The notes under the pieces are model-generated. The model searched no databases. It was not told where the DNA came from and was given only the letters and a program-made list of their open reading frames with translations. 64,000 bases of DNA, taken from assembly GCA_964482225.1 (NCBI GenBank), contig CAYZWT010000012.1:46623-110622 (forward strand), given 5' to 3'. Shown here in pieces: positions 23,712-31,416 of the stretch (positions within the stretch are counted from its first letter, which is position 1; every line of letters begins with the position of its first letter). The position numbers were made by a program, and so were the translations under genes. The DNA is from UBA1429 sp964482225 (GTDB lineage Bacteria > Chloroflexota > Anaerolineae > UBA1429).

Positions 23712-24476
23712 ATGCGCGTCAACCAGCTCAAACGCAAGCTCGCCGCGGGCGAGATCGTCTACGGCCCCTTTGTGAATTGCAGCCACGCCTCGTTCATCGA
23801 GATCGTGGGGCTGGCGGGCTTTGATTTCGCCATCGTGGATATGGAGCACGGGCCCCTCTCCACCGAGACAGCCGAAGACCTCTGCCGCGCCGGGCAACTG
23901 GCCGGGCTGGACCCCATCGTGCGGGTGCGCAAGAACGACCCGCCCCAGATCCAGCGCGCCCTGGATATCGGCTCGGCGGGCGTCCAGGTGCCCCAGATCG
24001 AGACCCGCGAGCAGGCCGAGGCCGTGGTGCGCGCGGCCAAATACGCGCCCCTGGGCATGCGCGGTATCTCGCTCTTTACCCGCGCGGGCGATTATGTCGT
24101 CCACGGCACCCAGGGCCTCACCGATGGCCTCAACGCCGAGCAGATCGTCATTATCCACATCGAGGGCATTCGCGGCCTGGAAAACCTGCAAGAGATCGTG
24201 ACGGTGCCCCAGATTGACGTGGTCTTTCTCGGCCCCTACGACCTCTCCCAATCCTACGGCATCCCCGGCCAGGTGAACGACCCCCGGGTGGTGGCGGGCA
24301 TGGAAGAGGCCGTGGTCAAGATTCGCGCGGCGGGCAAGGCCGCCGGCACTTTCGCCGCCAACGCCGAAACCGCGCGCCGTTGGGCGGATGTGGGCGTCCA
24401 GTATATGTCTGTAGGCGTAGACGTGGGCATTTTCGCCAACGCCTGCAACGACCTGATCAAGCAGCTCAAGGGTTAG
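23712..24476 (+). CDS. HpcH/HpaI family aldolase (2-keto-3-deoxy acid aldolase type)
   Basis: Class II pyruvate aldolase of 254 aa, cleaving or forming 2-keto-3-deoxy sugar acids or related hydroxy-keto acids. Motifs: FDFAIVDMEHGPLS, VRVRKNDPPQIQRALDIGSAGVQVPQIE (Arg and metal-site Glu region), IIHIEGIRGLENL and VFLGPYDLSQSYG. AAAGGA lies eight bases before ATG 23712; an ATG at 23703 overlaps that site and is less likely. The adjacent dehydratases in the region produce 2-keto-3-deoxy acids, its usual substrates. Confidence 0.9.
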   Translation: MRVNQLKRKLAAGEIVYGPFVNCSHASFIEIVGLAGFDFAIVDMEHGPLSTETAEDLCRAGQLAGLDPIVRVRKNDPPQIQRALDIGSAGVQVPQIETREQAEAVVRAAKYAPLGMRGISLFTRAGDYVVHGTQGLTDGLNAEQIVIIHIEGIRGLENLQEIVTVPQIDVVFLGPYDLSQSYGIPGQVNDPRVVAGMEEAVVKIRAAGKAAGTFAANAETARRWADVGVQYMSVGVDVGIFANACNDLIKQLKG

Positions 24477-24527
24477 CATCGCCGTCGTGCGAACGTTTGC
24501 ACGTTCCCACGCAACCACGGAGGTCCC

Positions 24528-25649
24528 ATGAACCACCGAGAGCGCATGTTGGCCGTGCTGGAGGGCCGCTCGCCCGACCGCATCCCGTGGAGCCCGCGCC
24601 TGGCCCTGTGGTACAACGCCCGCCGCCTGACGAGCAGCCTGCCGCCCGAATATGAGGGCCTCTCGCTGCGCCAAGTGGAGCGCGCCCTGGGGGTGGCCTG
24701 CCCCGCCCGCGATGGCAATACTATGCAGAGCGAGTGCCAGGGGCTCGCGCTAGAGATCCGGCGCGACGGGAACCGCGAGATCACCGAGTATGTGACGCCC
24801 GTGGGCCGCCTGCAGCGCGTCATCCGCTATTCCGACGAGCTGGAGCGCCAGGGGCTGCCGGGGCGCATCGTCGAGTACCCCCTCAAGGATGAGGACGACT
24901 ATCGCATCTGGGAATGGGTCGTCGAGCACACCCACTGGCGCCCCGATTACGAGGCGTACGAGCGCTATGACGCCGAGATCGGCGACGATGGCCTGCCCAT
25001 GGTCTCGGTGGGCGACGTGCCCTTTCACAACTGGCTGGAGAACCTGGCCGGGTACGAGCACGGGTTCTTCCATCTGGCCGATTTCCCCGCCACGGTGGAG
25101 CGGCTGCTGGGCCTGATGGCGGAGGTAGAGCGCGAGCGCCTTTGGCCGGTCATCGCCAAGTCGCCTGCCCGGTTCCTGCTGCACGGGGCGCACCTCTCGT
25201 CCCAGTTCACGCCGCCGCGCTACTTTGGGCGCTACATCCTGCCCTACTATCGCGAGTTCATGCCGTTGATGCACGCGAGCGACAAGTTCGTGGCCATGCA
25301 CGCCGATTATGACACATCGGCCATCCTGGAGCTGATCCTGGAGGCGGGCTGGGACCTGCTAGAGTGTTTCGTCACCGCGCCTATGGTTCCCCTGACCCTG
25401 GAGCGCGCCCGCGCCGTGCTGGGCAACCGGGTCGTCATCTGGGGCGGGCTGCCCTCGGCGCTGCTGGCGCCATATGTAACCGAGGAGACTTTTCAGGAAA
25501 CCGTCAAGTATATCCTGCGCACGGTAGCGCCGGGCGATGCCTTTTGTCTGGGCGTCTCGGACAATGTGATGCCCGATTCGGTCATCGGGCGCATCGCCTG
25601 GGTCACCGAATACCTGGCCGAGAACGGGGCCTATCCGCTGGAGGGCTAG
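24528..25649 (+). CDS. Uroporphyrinogen decarboxylase family protein (not a haem enzyme by context)
   Basis: 373-aa UroD-superfamily protein. It begins MNHRERMLAVLEGRSPDRIPW, the standard opening of the MtaA/CmuA-like methyltransferase branch. It has WGGLPSALLAPYVTEETF and a C-terminal CLGVSDNVMPDSV in the family position. True HemE residues are not obvious, and no haem genes lie nearby. Such proteins next to sugar genes are common in this kind of genome but their reaction is undefined. ACGGAGGTC precedes the ATG, and the gene follows the HpcH-type aldolase by 51 bases, probably in one transcript. Confidence 0.8.
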   Translation: MNHRERMLAVLEGRSPDRIPWSPRLALWYNARRLTSSLPPEYEGLSLRQVERALGVACPARDGNTMQSECQGLALEIRRDGNREITEYVTPVGRLQRVIRYSDELERQGLPGRIVEYPLKDEDDYRIWEWVVEHTHWRPDYEAYERYDAEIGDDGLPMVSVGDVPFHNWLENLAGYEHGFFHLADFPATVERLLGLMAEVERERLWPVIAKSPARFLLHGAHLSSQFTPPRYFGRYILPYYREFMPLMHASDKFVAMHADYDTSAILELILEAGWDLLECFVTAPMVPLTLERARAVLGNRVVIWGGLPSALLAPYVTEETFQETVKYILRTVAPGDAFCLGVSDNVMPDSVIGRIAWVTEYLAENGAYPLEG

Positions 25650-25683
25650 GAGCGCTGCCAGCGCAAGCCAGACGACCATCGTC

Positions 25684-25729
25684 GGGGCACGGCATGCCGT
25701 GCCCCAACTAGCGGCATGCCGTGCCCCAA
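25684..25729. repeat. REP palindrome plus half copy
   Basis: Bases 25684-25705 form a perfect palindrome centred on CGGCATGCCG with GGGGCA/TGCCCC flanks. A half copy (GCGGCATGCCGTGCCCCAA) follows at 25711-25729. The same unit occurs at 43285, 43742 and 55594. Confidence 0.8.
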
Positions 25730-25823
25730 CCCGCCGATTAGGCGGGCCAACCGCGCCCTGGCGCGAGACCGGTCGTGCCCCAACCAGCGGCCCGCGGCAG
25801 CCACGCACTTGAAAGGAGCCGCC

Positions 25824-26948
25824 ATGAAGATCACCGACATCGAGCTGATCCACTTTACCTACCTATCCCACCAGGTGCGCGACGCCGAGGGCCACGGCCA
25901 CCCGGGGCCCTCTCACGAGGAGATCGGGAGCCTGGTGCACATTGCCACCGACGAGGGCCTCAGCGGCTATGCCGTGGGCGGGTCGCCCACCATGCTCGGC
26001 CCGGCGCGCCAGGTGCTCCTGGGCGAGGACCCGCTCTACCGCGAGCGCATCTGGCAGCGCCTGCGCCAGTTCCAGCGCCTCTATGGCCCGCCCCTGCACG
26101 ATCGCTACATCGGCGCCCTGGACCTGGCCCTGTGGGACATTGCGGGCAAGGCGGCGGGGTTGCCCGTCTACAAGCTAATCGGCGCCTATCGCGACCGTGT
26201 CCCCGCCTATGCCAGCACCATGTGCGGCGACGACATCCCCGGCGGGCTGGATAGCCCCGCCGCCTATGCCGATTTCGCCGAGGCCTGCGTGGCCCAGGGC
26301 TACCGCGCTTATAAGCTGCACACCTGGATGGCGCCCCTGGGCCCCGATCCGCGCCGCGATGTGGCGGCCTGCGCCGCCGTGCGCGCCCGCGTGGGCCCAG
26401 AGATTGACCTGATGCTGGATTGCCACCATGATTATTCTCGCACCGAGGCCCTCTACATCGGGCGCGCCCTGGAGGAGCTGGGCTATCACTGGTTCGAGGA
26501 GCCAATGAACGAGCACAGCATGTCGGCCTATGTCTGGCTGACGGCCGAGCTGGATATCCCGGTGGTGGGCCCCGAAACGGCGGGCGGCCTGTTCTATAAC
26601 CGCGCCGAGTGGATCGTGAGCCGCGCCAGCGACATCAGCCGCTATGACGTGCACCTGGGCGGGCTGACGCCGCTGCTGAAATGCGCCCACCTGTGCGAGG
26701 CCCACGGCGTCTCGATGGAGGTGCACGGCGGCGGCCACGGCAACCTGCACGCCCTGGGGGCCATGTCGATCCCCGGCGAGTACTATGAGCGGGGCCTGTT
26801 GCACCCCCATTATGACTATGAGGCCGCCCAGCCCTGGCTGGCCAGCCGCGTGGACGATATTGACGCCGAGGGCTGCGTGGCGCTGCCCCAGGCGCCCGGC
26901 CTGGGGCTAGACCTGGATTGGGACTATATCAGCGCGCATCGGGTGTGA
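25824..26948 (+). CDS. Enolase superfamily (mandelate racemase / muconate lactonizing type) protein
   Basis: 374-aa member, probably an acid-sugar dehydratase or racemase. Active-site features in order: GYRAYKLHTW (Lys-x-His), DLMLDCHHDYS (metal Asp), YHWFEEPMNEH (Glu), PVVGPETAGG (Glu) and a late His-rich VSMEVHGGGHGN. AAAGGAG precedes ATG 25824; the frame is open further upstream only because it runs through the REP palindrome. It follows the HpcH aldolase and UroD-like genes, consistent with dehydration of a sugar acid. The exact substrate is not readable. Confidence 0.85.
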   Translation: MKITDIELIHFTYLSHQVRDAEGHGHPGPSHEEIGSLVHIATDEGLSGYAVGGSPTMLGPARQVLLGEDPLYRERIWQRLRQFQRLYGPPLHDRYIGALDLALWDIAGKAAGLPVYKLIGAYRDRVPAYASTMCGDDIPGGLDSPAAYADFAEACVAQGYRAYKLHTWMAPLGPDPRRDVAACAAVRARVGPEIDLMLDCHHDYSRTEALYIGRALEELGYHWFEEPMNEHSMSAYVWLTAELDIPVVGPETAGGLFYNRAEWIVSRASDISRYDVHLGGLTPLLKCAHLCEAHGVSMEVHGGGHGNLHALGAMSIPGEYYERGLLHPHYDYEAAQPWLASRVDDIDAEGCVALPQAPGLGLDLDWDYISAHRV

Positions 26949-26964
26949 GCCGCGCGCCGCTCTT

Positions 26965-26993
26965 TTGACGTCCGCCCGCCTTTATGTTAGTAT
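26965..26993 (+). promoter_or_regulatory. Promoter upstream of the citrate/isopropylmalate-synthase-like gene
   Basis: TTGACG (26965-26970), 17-base spacer, TAGTAT (26988-26993). Transcription would start near 27000 and meet the first terminator almost at once. Confidence 0.5.
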
Positions 26994-27005
26994 CTGTCCA
27001 GTGTG

Positions 27006-27043
27006 GCGAGGATGCCCCGCAAAGGCGTCCTCGCTCTTTTTTT
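27006..27043 (+). terminator. First leader terminator
   Basis: GCGAGGATGCC (27006-27016) pairs with GGCGTCCTCGC (27024-27034; one G-T pair), followed by TCTTTTTTT. TGTGGCG (27002-27008) could instead pair with CGCCACA (27055-27061), which would compete with the left arm. Confidence 0.8.
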
Positions 27044-27163
27044 CTAGATAGGTGCGCCACATGTCGATCCGAATGGCTGCTCGCAACCAGAGCCCCAGGA
27101 GGCCGGAAGAGGATTCGCTCCATCCCCCCGGGTAATTTGGCGTACCCAGCGTCAACGAAGACC

Positions 27164-27196
27164 AAGCCAGTGATCCCCCGGGAGACTGGCTTTTTT
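27164..27196 (+). terminator. Second leader terminator
   Basis: AAGCCAGT (27164-27171) pairs with ACTGGCTT (27185-27192), with a nested TCCC/GGGA in the loop and a T6 run. It lies ~65 bases upstream of the Shine-Dalgarno site of the gene at 27263, so it is placed as an attenuator. Confidence 0.8.
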
Positions 27197-27262
27197 GCTA
27201 CATTGGGGCCCCTTGCGGGCAAGCGCACACCATATCGCGTCAACTGAGTACGAGGAGGCAAG

Positions 27263-28766
27263 ATGCTAGAGTTCAGCAAGAGAACCAATACGCTCCATCA
27301 GACCGAGTACAAGTACGCCCTGCAGGATGTGGCCAGCCCGAACCTCTACCGTCTCCTCTACACCTATGACGAGGTGCCCAAGATCCCGTTCAACCATCGC
27401 CACGTGCCGATGCATCCGCCCGACTACATTTGGATCACCGACACGACCTTTCGCGATGGCCAGCAGGCCCGCGCCCCCTACACCGTCGAGCAGGTCGCGC
27501 GGCTGTACCAGTTCATGCACGAGCTGGGCGGACCCCAGGGCATCATCCGCCAGTCCGAGTTCTTTCTCTATAGCGACCGCGACCGCGCCGCCCTGGATGC
27601 CTGCCGCGCCCTGGGCTACCGCTATCCCGAGATCACCAGTTGGATCCGCGCCACCAAGAAGGATTTCCAGCTCGTCAAAGATATCGGCATCGAGGAAACG
27701 GGCATCCTGTGTAGCTGCTCTGACTATCACATCTTTAGCAAGCTGAACATGAGCCGCGGCCAGGCCATGGACCAGTTCCTGGGCGTGGTCAAGGACGCCC
27801 TGGCCATCGGGGTCAAGCCTCGGGTGCACCTGGAGGATATTACCCGGGCCGACTTTTACGGCTTTGTGGTGCCTCTGGCGCTAGAGTTGAAAAAGCTGGC
27901 CGACGAGAGCGGCATCGCCATCAAGATCCGCGCCTGCGACACACTGGGCCTGGGCGTGAGCTACCCCGGCGTGGCCCTGCCCCGCAGCGTGCCGGGCATC
28001 GCCTATGGCCTGCGCCACCATGCTGGTTTCGATAGCGAGCTGCTCGAATGGCACGGCCACAACGATTTCGGCAAGGCCGTGGCCAACGCCGGCACCGCCT
28101 GGCTGTATGGCATCGCCGCCGCCAACTGCACCTTGCTGGGCTTTGGCGAGCGCACGGGCAACACCCCGCTGGAGGCGATGGTATTCGAGTACGCCTCTCT
28201 GCGCGGCACCCTGGATGGCATGCGCTCCGAGGTGATCTCCGAGATCGCCCACTATTATGAGAAAGAGCTGGGTTACAGAATCCCCCCGATGACGCCGTTC
28301 GTGGGCGAGGATTTCAACACCACCCGCGCGGGCATCCATGCCGACGGACTGCTCAAGGACCCGGAGGTCTATACCGCCTTTGACACCGAGGCGCTCTTGC
28401 GGCGACCCATCCGCGTGCTGGTGGGCCAGGGCTCCGGCGCTGCGGGGCTGCTGCATTGGATCAACAGCTACTATGGGCTGCCCGCCGACTATCCGCTGGA
28501 CAAGCGCGACCCGCGCCTGGCCCACATCAACGACATGATCCAGCGCGAGTACGATACGGGCCGCGTCACCTCCTATGGCGACGAAGNNNNNNNNNNNNNN
28601 NNNNNNNNNNNNNNNNNNNNNNNNNNNNNNNNNNNNNNNNNNNNNNNNNNNNNNNNNNNNNNNNNNNNNNNNNNNNNNNNNNNNNNAGCTAGACGCCCTG
28701 CTGGCGGAAATTGAGCCCGAGCTAGAGGCCGAACTGCGCGGTACCAAGGTCCGCGTCGAGGCGTAG
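27263..28766 (+). CDS. Citrate/2-isopropylmalate synthase-like enzyme of the HMGL family (Re-citrate synthase type), interrupted by assembly gap
   Basis: Acetyl-CoA-condensing TIM-barrel enzyme. Visible features: WITDTTFRDGQQARAPYT (metal Asp and catalytic Arg of the LeuA/homocitrate synthase family), LGGPQGIIRQSEFFLYS, HLEDITRADFYGFV, IRACDTLGLG, EWHGHNDFGKAVANA (metal HxH), LGFGERTGNTPLE and TRAGIHADGLLKD. This variant resembles the Re-citrate synthase group described from clostridia and Dehalococcoides and often misnamed. 2-Isopropylmalate or homocitrate synthesis cannot be excluded. The last part crosses a 100-N gap; the C-terminus ELDALLAEIEPELEAEL to the stop at 28766 continues in the frame expected from the duplicate at 28803. 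AGGAGG precedes the ATG. Confidence 0.85.
28587..28686. other. Assembly gap (100 N)
   Basis: A placeholder gap inside the 3' end of the gene at 27263. Its nominal length puts the two sides out of frame, so the true length differs. The flanking sequence is duplicated at 28803-28942, which probably caused the break. Confidence 0.95.
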
Positions 28767-28774
28767 AGAGAAGA

Positions 28775-28800
28775 AAGAGGGGGCAGGAGCCCCCTCTTTT
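28775..28800 (+). terminator. Intrinsic terminator after the citrate-synthase-like gene
   Basis: AAGAGGGGGC (28775-28784) pairs with GCCCCCTCTT (28789-28798), 4-base loop, ending in TTTT. Confidence 0.85.
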
Positions 28801-28802
28801 GG

Positions 28803-28942
28803 TCAGCGACGTGATTCAGCACGAGGACGATACGGGCCGCGTCACCTCCTATGGCGACGAGGAGCTAGACGCCCTGCTGGCGGAAATTGAGCCCGAGCTA
28901 GAGGCCGAACTGCGCGGCACCAAGGTCCGCGTCGAGGCATAG
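28803..28942 (+). pseudogene. Tandem duplicate of the 3' end of the citrate-synthase-like gene
   Basis: Translates as SDVIQHEDDTGRVTSYGDEE followed by the same C-terminal tail and a stop at 28942. This matches the end of the gene at 27263 (NDMIQREYDTGRVTSYGDE). The 5' part differs at several bases while the 3' part is almost identical, so it is a diverged copy and not a simple assembly repeat. No start codon or ribosome site was seen. Confidence 0.75.
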
Positions 28943-28969
28943 CTGCTCGCGGCGCACATGCTCACGACA

Positions 28970-28999
28970 AACGAGGGGCTCTTGCCCCTCGTTTTCTTT
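28970..28999. terminator. Terminator between convergent genes
   Basis: AACGAGGGGC (28970-28979) pairs with GCCCCTCGTT (28984-28993), loop TCTT, followed by TTCTTTAT. It may serve both the plus-strand copy and the minus-strand SDR gene. Confidence 0.75.
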
Positions 29000-29011
29000 A
29001 TCTCTTTGCGC

Positions 29012-29911
29012 CTACAGATACTCGCGCCAAGTCCGGGCCGAGCGCCAGCCCAGCTCGTGCTCGGCCCGCGCCGTCGTGATGAACGCGGCGTGGCCGGCCA
29101 GCTTGTCCGCCAGGGGCAACAGATCGGGCCGGAAGCGCTCGATCAGTTCGCGGGTGGGCTCTAGCGCCGTGGTATCGCGGGCGTTGGCGATATAGACCCG
29201 GTGCTCCGGCAGGTCGCCCGCCTGATGCATGATCAGGCGGTGCATCTCGGCCAGGTCCTCGCTGGGCACATAGCCCCACAGCCACTCGGTCCACGCTTTG
29301 GCGGGCGCCGCGTTGGCCGCAATCTCCTGGCGGCGCTTGGGCGGGCAGATTCCCGCCGGGCGCGTGACATAGGTGCGGATGCCATAGGCCCGGGTGTACG
29401 AGGCCAGTAACTCCTCGCCCGCCAGCTTGGAGTACGAGTAGGAGTCCTCCACATCCGAGGGGTGCTCCTCGTCCATCGGCAGGTACTGGAACGGAAAGGG
29501 CCGCTGAGAGATGCGGTAGCCATGCCCAAAGGCGCAGTTGGACCCCGCCATCACCAGCGTCTCGACCCCGGCGTGCACGGCGGCCTGCACGAGATAGTAG
29601 GTGCCCATGATGTTGGTGTGCAGCGTGGCATCCAGGGGCGGCACCGGCAAGCCCGAGCGTTCGCGGTCGGCCCGCTGCGTGGGGTGATCGCTGGGCCACG
29701 GCACGGCCCCCAGGTGTTGGATGGCCTGCACGCCCTCGACGGCGCGGCAGCAATCCTCATAGCTGTTCAGGTCGCCCTGGATCCAGGGTAGGTCGGCGCG
29801 GTCGGCAGGCGGGGCCGTGCGCGAAAAGAGCACCAGCTCGTGCTCGGCGCGCAGGCTCTTGACGATCCACTCGGCCAGCCGCCCGCTGGCCCCGGTAATG
29901 AGAACGCGCAT
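29012..29911 (-). CDS. NAD-dependent epimerase/dehydratase family protein (extended SDR)
   Basis: 299-aa extended short-chain dehydrogenase. The nucleotide motif at the N-terminus is MRVLITGASGRLAEWIV, and the catalytic YxxxK is in DSYSYSKLAGEELLAS, preceded by the Ser-containing VMAGSNCAFGHG. TRPAGICPP marks the substrate side. Size and motifs fit sugar-nucleotide epimerases or uronate dehydrogenases; with sugar-acid genes around it, uronate dehydrogenase-like activity is possible. The ATG at 29911 has GGGGAG upstream; a longer in-frame start at 29950 is less likely. Confidence 0.85.
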   Translation of the reverse strand: MRVLITGASGRLAEWIVKSLRAEHELVLFSRTAPPADRADLPWIQGDLNSYEDCCRAVEGVQAIQHLGAVPWPSDHPTQRADRERSGLPVPPLDATLHTNIMGTYYLVQAAVHAGVETLVMAGSNCAFGHGYRISQRPFPFQYLPMDEEHPSDVEDSYSYSKLAGEELLASYTRAYGIRTYVTRPAGICPPKRRQEIAANAAPAKAWTEWLWGYVPSEDLAEMHRLIMHQAGDLPEHRVYIANARDTTALEPTRELIERFRPDLLPLADKLAGHAAFITTARAEHELGWRSARTWREYL

Positions 29912-30215
29912 GTCATGCTCCCCTTTCTGGACAATGTGTATCTCGCTCAAGCGGCTCGGAGAATGCCTCGCGCGGAGCCGCCAAGACGCAGAGGGCAGAT
30001 CTAGCCCTCACCCCCTCGGTCGTGACGCGCAACAAGCGCATGTATGCGCCCGCATCCTCGCCCCCTCTCCCGTGCCAGCATGGGAAAGGGGGGAGATGAA
30101 ACTCGCCTCTAGGGCGAGTTTCGCTGGGGGTGAGGGCCTTCAGGCCACAGAATCTGGTGCCGAGAGCACACTCATCCCGCAGAAACGCCTTTTCATGTGC
30201 ACGATAGCTCGTAGC
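29912..30215. other. Spacer between SDR and Gfo/Idh genes
   Basis: A 304-bp gene-free spacer. Its main content is the repeat element at 30004-30137, with an internal perfect hairpin (GAAACTCGCC with GGCGAGTTTC). No promoter of good quality was seen for the minus-strand SDR gene. Confidence 0.5.
30004..30137. repeat. Inverted-repeat element with GCCCTCACCCCC ends
   Basis: GCCCTCACCCCC (30004-30015) is the exact reverse complement of 30126-30137. The 134-bp element carries an inner 10-bp perfect hairpin near its right end. The ends match the element at 17589-17645. No target duplication was found. Confidence 0.65.
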
Positions 30216-31331
30216 CTATACCTCCGCACAGGCATCCAGCGGCAGCGGCTCGAATGTGGTTGTGAGCGTCTGGGTCTGGCCCGTCTCGGCGGCGCGGTAG
30301 CCCGCCTCGATGATCTCGATCACGTGGCGGGCGTGCTCGGCGCTGGCGAGGGAAGGCTTGTCCTCGCGGATCCAATCCACGAGCTGCATCATGTCCTCGA
30401 ACACATGCCGCTCGCCCATCACCTTGTGCTCGCCCACATGGTGGGGCATCAGATCCTCGGGCTGGGTCAGATCGAGATCGCCCCAACGGGTGCCCACCAC
30501 AGAGCCCGCCGTGCCAAAGATGCTGGGCTGAAAGCCCTCGGTCAGCTTGCCCGTGATGGTGCCATAGACGAATGAGTAGAAAGAGCCCCCGAAATCCACC
30601 AACAGCAGGGTGCTATCGTCCATGTCGCAGGCGATCTTGGCGCCGCGATACTCCCGTTCGGGGATCACCAGGCCCGACATGGCCGTCACCCGCCTGGCGG
30701 GGCCCAGAATGCCCGTCAGATTGTGCAGGCAATAAACCGTCACATCGTATTGAGGGCCGCCGCCCGGCCGCCGAAAGTACCAGGAGGGGTCAATGTTGCT
30801 CAGGGGATCGTCGCCCTGGCGCACCTGCTCGTCTAGATGGTACTGGGCCACCCCCGCGCTGCCCGTGGCGGCCCACACCAGGGCGCCCAGGCGCCCCTCC
30901 AGCACGATGCGGCGGATGCGCTGGTTATGTGGCCAGAGCATCATCCCCGGCGAGGCCACCAGATGCACGCCGCGTTGCTTGGCTGCCGCGATCAGGTCAT
31001 CGGCCTCGGCCTTGGCCACGGTCATGGTCTTGTTGAAATGCACATGTTTGCCCGCCGCAATGGCCTGCATCCCCTGCTCATAGTGCATGCCGATGGGCGT
31101 GCAGAGGGTCACGGCATCCACTGCCGGATCGGCCAGCAGCTCCTCATAGGTCGCATAGTGCGCCCGCACGCCATAGCGCTCGGCGGCGGCCTGGGCGCGC
31201 CCCGGCGCCGGATCGCACACCGCCGCCAGATAGACGCGATCCTGCACATCGTCCAGACTCAGGTGCATCAGCGCCGCGCGGATCCCAATCGAGCCCGCGC
31301 CCACAACCCCCATGCTCACTCGTTCGCCCAT
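30216..31331 (-). CDS. Gfo/Idh/MocA family oxidoreductase with altered EKP motif
   Basis: 371-aa NAD(P)-dependent sugar-type dehydrogenase. Rossmann motif GVVGAGSIGIRAALMH and DPAVDAVTLCTPIGMHYEQGMQAIAAGKHVHFNKTMTV are visible in two adjoining stretches. The usual catalytic E-K-P is N-K-T here, keeping Lys only. The substrate domain contains GGGPQYDVTVYCLHNLTGILG, where Asp and His take the family positions. The ATG at 31331 has GGGAG upstream. It is divergent from the creatininase-family gene and shares its 85-bp spacer. Confidence 0.88.
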   Translation of the reverse strand: MGERVSMGVVGAGSIGIRAALMHLSLDDVQDRVYLAAVCDPAPGRAQAAAERYGVRAHYATYEELLADPAVDAVTLCTPIGMHYEQGMQAIAAGKHVHFNKTMTVAKAEADDLIAAAKQRGVHLVASPGMMLWPHNQRIRRIVLEGRLGALVWAATGSAGVAQYHLDEQVRQGDDPLSNIDPSWYFRRPGGGPQYDVTVYCLHNLTGILGPARRVTAMSGLVIPEREYRGAKIACDMDDSTLLLVDFGGSFYSFVYGTITGKLTEGFQPSIFGTAGSVVGTRWGDLDLTQPEDLMPHHVGEHKVMGERHVFEDMMQLVDWIREDKPSLASAEHARHVIEIIEAGYRAAETGQTQTLTTTFEPLPLDACAEV

Positions 31332-31349
31332 GCTTGCTCCCTTCAACGC

Positions 31350-31379
31350 TCGACAACCGCATCCCTGCTCGGCTACAAT
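31350..31379 (+). promoter_or_regulatory. Promoter of the creatininase-family gene
   Basis: TCGACA (31350-31355), 18-base spacer, TACAAT (31374-31379); start near 31386. Confidence 0.55.
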
Positions 31380-31416
31380 CTCGTACAGTCACATACTACC
31401 GCAAGGAGGCGCGCAC

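Larger units (their letters stand above)
26949..27262 (+). other. Leader region with promoter and two terminators
   Basis: A 314-bp spacer before the citrate-synthase-like gene. It holds a promoter (26965-26993), two intrinsic terminators (27006-27043 and 27164-27196) and a 24-codon open frame from ATG 27061 with a weak AGGTG site and tandem AGG arginine codons. No known riboswitch or T-box core was recognised. Confidence 0.55.

Noticed and set aside
25716..25823. Extended N-terminus of the enolase-superfamily gene
   Set aside because: The extension is read through the REP palindrome (MPCPN-like start). The ATG at 25824 has AAAGGAG and the normal family N-terminus.
28587..28686. Frameshift in the synthase gene across the gap
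   Set aside because: The frame change comes from the arbitrary 100-N length; both sides match the intact reading frame of the duplicate copy.
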